A stretch of 7,466 bases of DNA from Methylococcus sp. UBA6136. GTDB taxonomy: Bacteria; Pseudomonadota; Gammaproteobacteria; Methylococcales; Methylococcaceae. The position numbers and the translations under genes are program-made. Shown here one piece after another: positions 3,852 through 7,466 of the stretch. Location of the stretch: assembly GCA_002423305.1 (NCBI GenBank), contig DIVI01000106.1, forward strand, positions 1 to 7,466, written 5' to 3'. A model generated the notes under the pieces. The model worked only from the letters and a program-made list of their open reading frames with translations. It was not told the origin of the DNA and did not search any database. The stretch's first letter is position 1. Every line of letters starts with the position of its first letter.

Positions 3852-6021
3852 CTTTATCCTCCTGATAGACCCACATCGTGGGGTTTTCCACCGGCAACAT
3901 CGCCCCCGTTTGCGGGCACTTGTAATGCGTAGGCAAGACGATTTGCTCGGTAAACTGAATCTCACCGGTGTCACCATCGATAGGCCCAGGAAGCCTCAAC
4001 AACATGGCTTCGACGCAGAGATATCCCCAACGGCTACGCGCAGCGGACGCGAGTCCGTAGCTCATTGGATTACGAAAGAACTTGATGTAACCCTTGGTCG
4101 CCAGCACTGATAGCCGATCCCGAATCGTGCGATCAGCACCCAACCCTCCCTGCCCCTCGAAGGTTTCGGCGAACTGGTTGGAGGTGTAGCAGCGGCCTTG
4201 AGAGGCCTCATCGAACAGCAAACCGAGAATCACATCCTTCTTGCGCAGGCGTTCGGCATTCAAACGCTGCCCATATTCCGGTTGAATCAGTCGTTGATCG
4301 GGCAACACTTCACGCCACGCGCCATGGATCTTGTCGACGTGCTTGGTGGCAATGGCCGGCCCGTTACGCAACTCGAAATACAGTTCGCGGGTCGAGAGTG
4401 ATTCGTCCTGTTTGTGCAGCAAGAGCCCGCTGGTGTAAAAGCTGCGCAAGCTCCCCGCGCCTGAAAACGCCTGGAATGGGTCCTCCAGGAACTGCTTCTT
4501 GGCCAGCTTGCGGGTGTGGTGCACGAGGACCAGTCCGGCTTGGGGATTGATCGCATCCCGGAGCTTCTCCACCCGCTGTTGCAGGAAGAACAGCATGGCG
4601 TTGTTATCGTTTTCGCCGCCATGTTCCCCGCCATCGAAGAGATTCCGGATGGGATCAATGACGATGATGTCCGGTTGATCGCTGCCGTATTTCCGGCGCA
4701 AGGAGCGAATGACCTTATCCAGGCCCTCCTCATCCAGAATCATGCGCAGCTGGGCGGTCAGCTTGAGATTGTCGCCCACCGTCGTTAGGCTGTTGGCGGG
4801 CATCCGCAGGGCTTTGAGCCGCTCCCTGAGGTAGTGGTAACGAATCTCCGACTGCAGGTAGAACACCCGTAACGGGCGCGGTGGCAACATGCCGAGAAAC
4901 GGCAGTCCAGCTGCTAGGTGCGCCAAGAGCGACAGCAAGAAATCACTCTTGCCAACTTTCGGGGGACCGCCCAGGACCAGCATGCCGCCGGGATCGAGGA
5001 TATGAGGACCGATCCAGTCAGCCGGTGCGGGAGACTCATCAGCCAGCATGGCTGAGGCATCGTAGATGCTGATGAAGGCATCGGTATCCTCCACTGGCCG
5101 GTGCTGACCATGGTGAATCCACGCGTGCCAATCGAACCCTTCCGCAATCGCGTCTGCTGCATCCCACTTGTCGGGTTTGTCTCCGGGCGGCTGAAGAATG
5201 TCACACGAGCGGGCGCCCACCTGGAGAATGGCTTGCGCTATCCGCTCGGCAAAATCCCAGCCGGTCTGGTCCTTGTCCGGCCACACCCAGACCTGTTTAT
5301 CGGCCAGGGGAGTGAGATCCGTCTTCTTGATCGGTGTACTCGCGCCTCCCATGAGGGTGGTCGCACACGCGCCTTGTTCAATGAGCGCCTGGGCGCATTT
5401 CTCACCCTCGACCAGAATGACCTGATCGCTCTGAGCAATCCCTGGCAGGTTATACAAGGGGCGAACGGCTGGCATAGCTTTAATACCGAGCACAATGTCA
5501 CGGGCTCGAAAGGTCTTCCCCGATGCGGTGTCATAGCGGTAAATACAGGCCAGCAATCGCCCATCGGCTGACCAGTAGTCCCACTTGGCAGTATGCGGCC
5601 CAAGATCGGCATCGTTCGCAGCGGCTTGTGATACCAGCCTCGGCGGCATGATCGAAGCCAGTGCCAGACTTTCACCTCCAAGCCAACGCTGGGCCACATT
5701 CAGCACCTGACGAAAATCCCGGCGGATATCGAGTCCTTCGTGCAGGGCAATGAAGTCAAATACGTCGCCGCTCTCCCCGGTGGCGTGGTCGTAGCCGATT
5801 CCGGCCTTGTCACCCTCGAGTTCGATCTCCATGCTCTCGCCAGGATCGCCCTGGAGATTGCCGATATAGAATTTGCGTCCCTGGAAAATGCCCTGGGGAA
5901 ATACCCATGCCAGTAATGGCTTTAGGTTCTCCAGTAGGCGACGGCGAATGTCATGCTTTTGCTCCCTGAGGTCGACGGTATCCCAGTCAGTCTGCAGAGG
6001 CGCATCGTTGTAATTCAACAT
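3838..6021 (-). CDS. Primase-helicase: TOPRIM plus RecA-fold ATPase
   Basis: This 727-residue replication protein probably primes and unwinds element DNA. Residues about 45-115 resemble the N-terminal domain of bacterial primases (GDVFDFIALHEGLDIRRDF) but have no cysteines, so the usual zinc site is absent. A TOPRIM domain follows: VILVEGEKCA (Glu205) and VWPDKDQ (Asp249, Asp251). The RecA/RepA-like ATPase has Walker A GPPKVGKS (352-359), FYLQSE near 387, Walker B IIVIDP (Asp456) and VLVHHTRK near 498-505. Residues about 590-670 look like a winged helix. This resembles AAA_25-type plasmid and prophage primase-helicases. The start at 6021 has AGGAGG upstream and overlaps the preceding gene by 7 bases. 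It heads the resolvase and DUF6362 genes in one operon. The exact primase chemistry is inferred. Confidence 0.85.
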   Translation of the reverse strand: MLNYNDAPLQTDWDTVDLREQKHDIRRRLLENLKPLLAWVFPQGIFQGRKFYIGNLQGDPGESMEIELEGDKAGIGYDHATGESGDVFDFIALHEGLDIRRDFRQVLNVAQRWLGGESLALASIMPPRLVSQAAANDADLGPHTAKWDYWSADGRLLACIYRYDTASGKTFRARDIVLGIKAMPAVRPLYNLPGIAQSDQVILVEGEKCAQALIEQGACATTLMGGASTPIKKTDLTPLADKQVWVWPDKDQTGWDFAERIAQAILQVGARSCDILQPPGDKPDKWDAADAIAEGFDWHAWIHHGQHRPVEDTDAFISIYDASAMLADESPAPADWIGPHILDPGGMLVLGGPPKVGKSDFLLSLLAHLAAGLPFLGMLPPRPLRVFYLQSEIRYHYLRERLKALRMPANSLTTVGDNLKLTAQLRMILDEEGLDKVIRSLRRKYGSDQPDIIVIDPIRNLFDGGEHGGENDNNAMLFFLQQRVEKLRDAINPQAGLVLVHHTRKLAKKQFLEDPFQAFSGAGSLRSFYTSGLLLHKQDESLSTRELYFELRNGPAIATKHVDKIHGAWREVLPDQRLIQPEYGQRLNAERLRKKDVILGLLFDEASQGRCYTSNQFAETFEGQGGLGADRTIRDRLSVLATKGYIKFFRNPMSYGLASAARSRWGYLCVEAMLLRLPGPIDGDTGEIQFTEQIVLPTHYKCPQTGAMLPVENPTMWVYQEDKDENE

Positions 6022-6434
6022 GCCGATGTCCTCCTGCGACTTTCAGCACTATCAAGCCTAGCCAGCCGTCCATTTTTTCGGCCCACTGGACAAAAGGGCA
6101 GTCGGCTGCATCGCGCACAGTCCTCTGGGTTGAACGCATGCATGGGATCTTTCCGAGCAAGCCTTTCAACGGAGGCCATGCACCTCCAACTGCCGAGTCT
6201 CACTTTCGTCGAGTACCGGGACACTTGTTCGCCTGCCTCACGGCAGATCAACCGAATCAGATGCATGACGTGCGACACTTGATCAGGCTCCCATCGACTG
6301 CCCGTCCATCGCACCCATTTCTTTTTCGGGCAGAAGCGCCACTCATGGCTACAGCGGCGAGTAAAGGTTTGAGCGAGCCCCTCTTTGGTTGCCCAAGCGG
6401 GGACTCTGTTAACTGGGTGATCAAAATCCATCAT
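6015..6434 (-). CDS. Short D5/P4 primase N-terminal-like protein, probably truncated
   Basis: The first roughly 105 of 139 residues resemble the D5_N region that precedes the helicase of phage D5/P4-type primases: GLAQTFTRRCSHEWRFCPKK, KWVRWTGSRWEPD, VMHLIRLICREAGE, then VRLGSWRCMASVERLARKDPMHAFNPED. In that family the next sequence is normally a W-x-x-D-P-W-x-L-N-type stretch leading into a large helicase. Here the similarity stops at HAFNPED and about 33 Arg/Cys-rich residues follow; I could not restore the family sequence in the other frames, so a deletion is likelier than a point frameshift. The ATG at 6434 has AGGAG seven bases upstream and overlaps the excisionase-like gene as ATGA; the end overlaps the intact primase. 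It could be a remnant, or a stand-alone accessory protein kept by coupling. Confidence 0.6.
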   Translation of the reverse strand: MMDFDHPVNRVPAWATKEGLAQTFTRRCSHEWRFCPKKKWVRWTGSRWEPDQVSHVMHLIRLICREAGEQVSRYSTKVRLGSWRCMASVERLARKDPMHAFNPEDCARCSRLPFCPVGRKNGRLARLDSAESRRRTSAC

Positions 6435-6652
6435 GATTTTTCTCCTGTTGGGATGGCGCGCTGGGAGGCCCAGGCAGTGAGTTCAGAAAGACGAAACCGG
6501 ACCAGTCCAACCAGCAGGTAGTGCGGCATGCGATACCGGGCACGCAGCTGTGGGCTGGTAAACCAGTGGCGCGGCAGCGGCATCAGGGCGGCCGCCTGAC
6601 GCGGACTGACCATGGCTTCGTCGGTCGCTAAGGGTTGGATGGATCGTTTCAT
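6431..6652 (-). CDS. AlpA/excisionase-like DNA-binding protein
   Basis: This is a 73-residue protein of the winged-helix excisionase type. MVSPRQAAALMPL (residues 14-26) is the usual first helix (sets helix-turn-helix position), and RYRMPHYLLVGLVRFRLSELTAWASQR (39-65) gives the strand-wing-strand with the arginine-rich pattern followed by the final helix. Such proteins bind short direct repeats in DNA and act as excision factors or transcription regulators. An upstream ATG at 6697 exists, but the ATG at 6652 has GGGAGG just before it and overlaps the nuclease stop as ATGA, so it is preferred. Its place between nuclease and primase suggests element control or excision; no integrase is visible in the window. 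The family match is good, the specific role is inferred. Confidence 0.75.
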   Translation of the reverse strand: MKRSIQPLATDEAMVSPRQAAALMPLPRHWFTSPQLRARYRMPHYLLVGLVRFRLSELTAWASQRAIPTGEKS

Positions 6653-7386
6653 GCGCCCACCTCCCAGCAACGGTCCTGCCAGCCGCAGAACCGGCACTCG
6701 AAGTGAGTCGCATCAGTGAAGCCGCGCGGCAGTAACTCCCCGGCATCTGTGGCGGCAATGATGTTCACGGCTCTGTCAGAGAGTCGCTGGGCTAGAGCCC
6801 CGTCGAACGGCACCCACTCGGCGTAAATCGCCATGCTGTCGGCATTGATGGCGGTGAACAGCGCCGGGTGCTCATGCAGTTGCAGATAGGCCTGATAAAT
6901 GGCGACCTGTGCGGCATAGATGGGTTTGGAAACGGCCAGACCGTGCTTCTCGAGATCCCGCCAGGACTTGCTGTTCAGGCACTTGTTCTCCCACAGACAG
7001 GGATAGGCATAGCTGTCGGGACCGGCAACAATGACACCGTCGATATGGCCCTGGAGTTTTCCGTCCAGGAGGGAAAAGCCGAACTGGCCGCCATTGGCTT
7101 TCTCGGTACGCAGGTCGAAGCCGGCCAAGCGCAGCCAGTCGATCATGGCGTCTTCCATGACATGCCCGCGGCGAAAGACGCGCAGCAGTTGGCCAGGGAA
7201 TTCCCGTCCCGGATCCACGGGCGCCTGGGCATACTCGTATTGCAGCGCCCGAGAACAGGCGACGCCCAATCGCGAGGCCCCGAGATACTGGCGCTTCGGC
7301 GTTTGTTGCTCGGCGGTTTGCAGGGCCTGATCGATCAGGGCGCTGAAGCGCTCCTGAGCGTCAGGTTCGTGGTTATAGTTCAGCAT
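6649..7386 (-). CDS. PD-(D/E)XK nuclease with Cas4-type Fe-S cysteines
   Basis: The 245-residue protein carries the RecB-like nuclease motifs in order: RRGHVMED (Glu78), GHIDGVI (Asp116), LWENK (Glu133, Lys135) and YAAQVAIYQAYL (Gln160). It also has one cysteine near the N-terminus (Cys44, in LGVACSRALQYEY) and three near the C-terminus in CRFCGWQDRC (Cys231, Cys234, Cys240). That one-plus-three layout is the iron-sulfur cluster arrangement of Cas4 and AddB-type nucleases. It would process DNA ends, probably single-stranded or resected ends, for recombination or replication of the element. There are no cas genes or CRISPR repeats here. The ATG at 7386 has GAGGAG about 10 bases upstream and touches the preceding stop (TGATG). 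The next gene overlaps its end by four bases. Confidence 0.85.
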   Translation of the reverse strand: MLNYNHEPDAQERFSALIDQALQTAEQQTPKRQYLGASRLGVACSRALQYEYAQAPVDPGREFPGQLLRVFRRGHVMEDAMIDWLRLAGFDLRTEKANGGQFGFSLLDGKLQGHIDGVIVAGPDSYAYPCLWENKCLNSKSWRDLEKHGLAVSKPIYAAQVAIYQAYLQLHEHPALFTAINADSMAIYAEWVPFDGALAQRLSDRAVNIIAATDAGELLPRGFTDATHFECRFCGWQDRCWEVGA

Positions 7387-7466
7387 CAGAATGTCACTCC
7401 TCTGTTGGTGGGGGAGATTGGGCGTTGCTCCAGGCGTTGCAGTCGCTCGGCCTCGAGGGTGGCCTC
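7386..7466 (-). CDS. C-terminal end of an upstream operon gene (partial)
   Basis: From the right edge a minus-strand frame runs for 26 codons to TGA at 7388-7386, which overlaps the nuclease ATG in a TGATG junction typical of coupled genes. The visible residues (EATLEAERLQRLEQR, then PISPTNRGVTF) suggest a charged helix and a short flexible tail. The nuclease's Shine-Dalgarno sequence lies inside this frame. The product cannot be identified; the frame choice rests on the junction. Confidence 0.5.
   Translation of the reverse strand, partial: EATLEAERLQRLEQRPISPTNRGVTF

Noticed and set aside
3852..3977. Further upstream start of the resolvase frame at 3977
   Set aside because: It would overlap the primase gene by 140 bases and has no ribosome site, while the ATG at 3851 has AGGAGG six bases upstream.
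5101..5571. Plus-strand frame of 156 codons, and similar frames at 5238-5699 and 4287-4733
   Set aside because: They are shadows of the primase-helicase gene in other frames, whose motifs (TOPRIM, Walker A and B) are clear in the chosen frame.

Overview
The window (about 7.5 kb, G+C roughly in the upper 50s by eye) looks like the DNA-processing module of a mobile element, such as a prophage, satellite or integrative plasmid, in a proteobacterium. A gammaproteobacterium is my best guess from codon and protein style, but no species can be named. There is no tRNA, rRNA, CRISPR array or transposase.

Layout. Positions 1-351 hold two plus-strand genes: the tail of a membrane protein and an 88-residue acidic hypothetical protein. 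From 375 to the right edge every gene lies on the minus strand, so the main operon reads from right to left. In transcription order it has: the last 26 codons of an unknown gene (7466-7386); a PD-(D/E)XK nuclease with four Cas4-type cysteines (7386-6649); a 73-residue AlpA/excisionase-like DNA-binding protein (6652-6431); a short protein resembling the N-terminal part of D5/P4-type primase-helicases (6434-6015); a 727-residue TOPRIM plus RecA-fold ATPase primase-helicase (6021-3838); a RuvC-like resolvase with an unusual N-terminal extension (3851-3096); a 67-residue hypothetical protein (3094-2891); and a DUF6362 helix-turn-helix protein (2898-2509). Almost every junction is an ATGA/TGATG-type or short overlap, so this is one translationally coupled operon. 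The content (end-processing nuclease, primase, helicase, junction resolvase, small DNA-binding proteins) points to replication and recombination of the element.

Positions 1880-2508 have no convincing larger gene but are rich in structure. They hold four copies of a TGCAAACC-core motif, an A+T-rich part with paired GGACAAAC repeats inside an inverted repeat, and two consecutive minus-strand intrinsic terminators, the second directly in front of a strong Shine-Dalgarno sequence. I read this as a candidate origin or control region, possibly producing a non-coding transcript, followed by an attenuated leader. Downstream of it lie two more minus-strand genes: a 160-residue unknown protein (1879-1397) and a DUF3102 coiled-coil protein (1400-375). 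They converge with the plus-strand genes at 352-374.

The best candidates for new biology are the repeat/terminator region at 1888-2464, the in-frame insertion carrying a perfect 12-bp inverted repeat in the resolvase gene, and the severed D5-type primase fragment in front of an unrelated intact primase-helicase.
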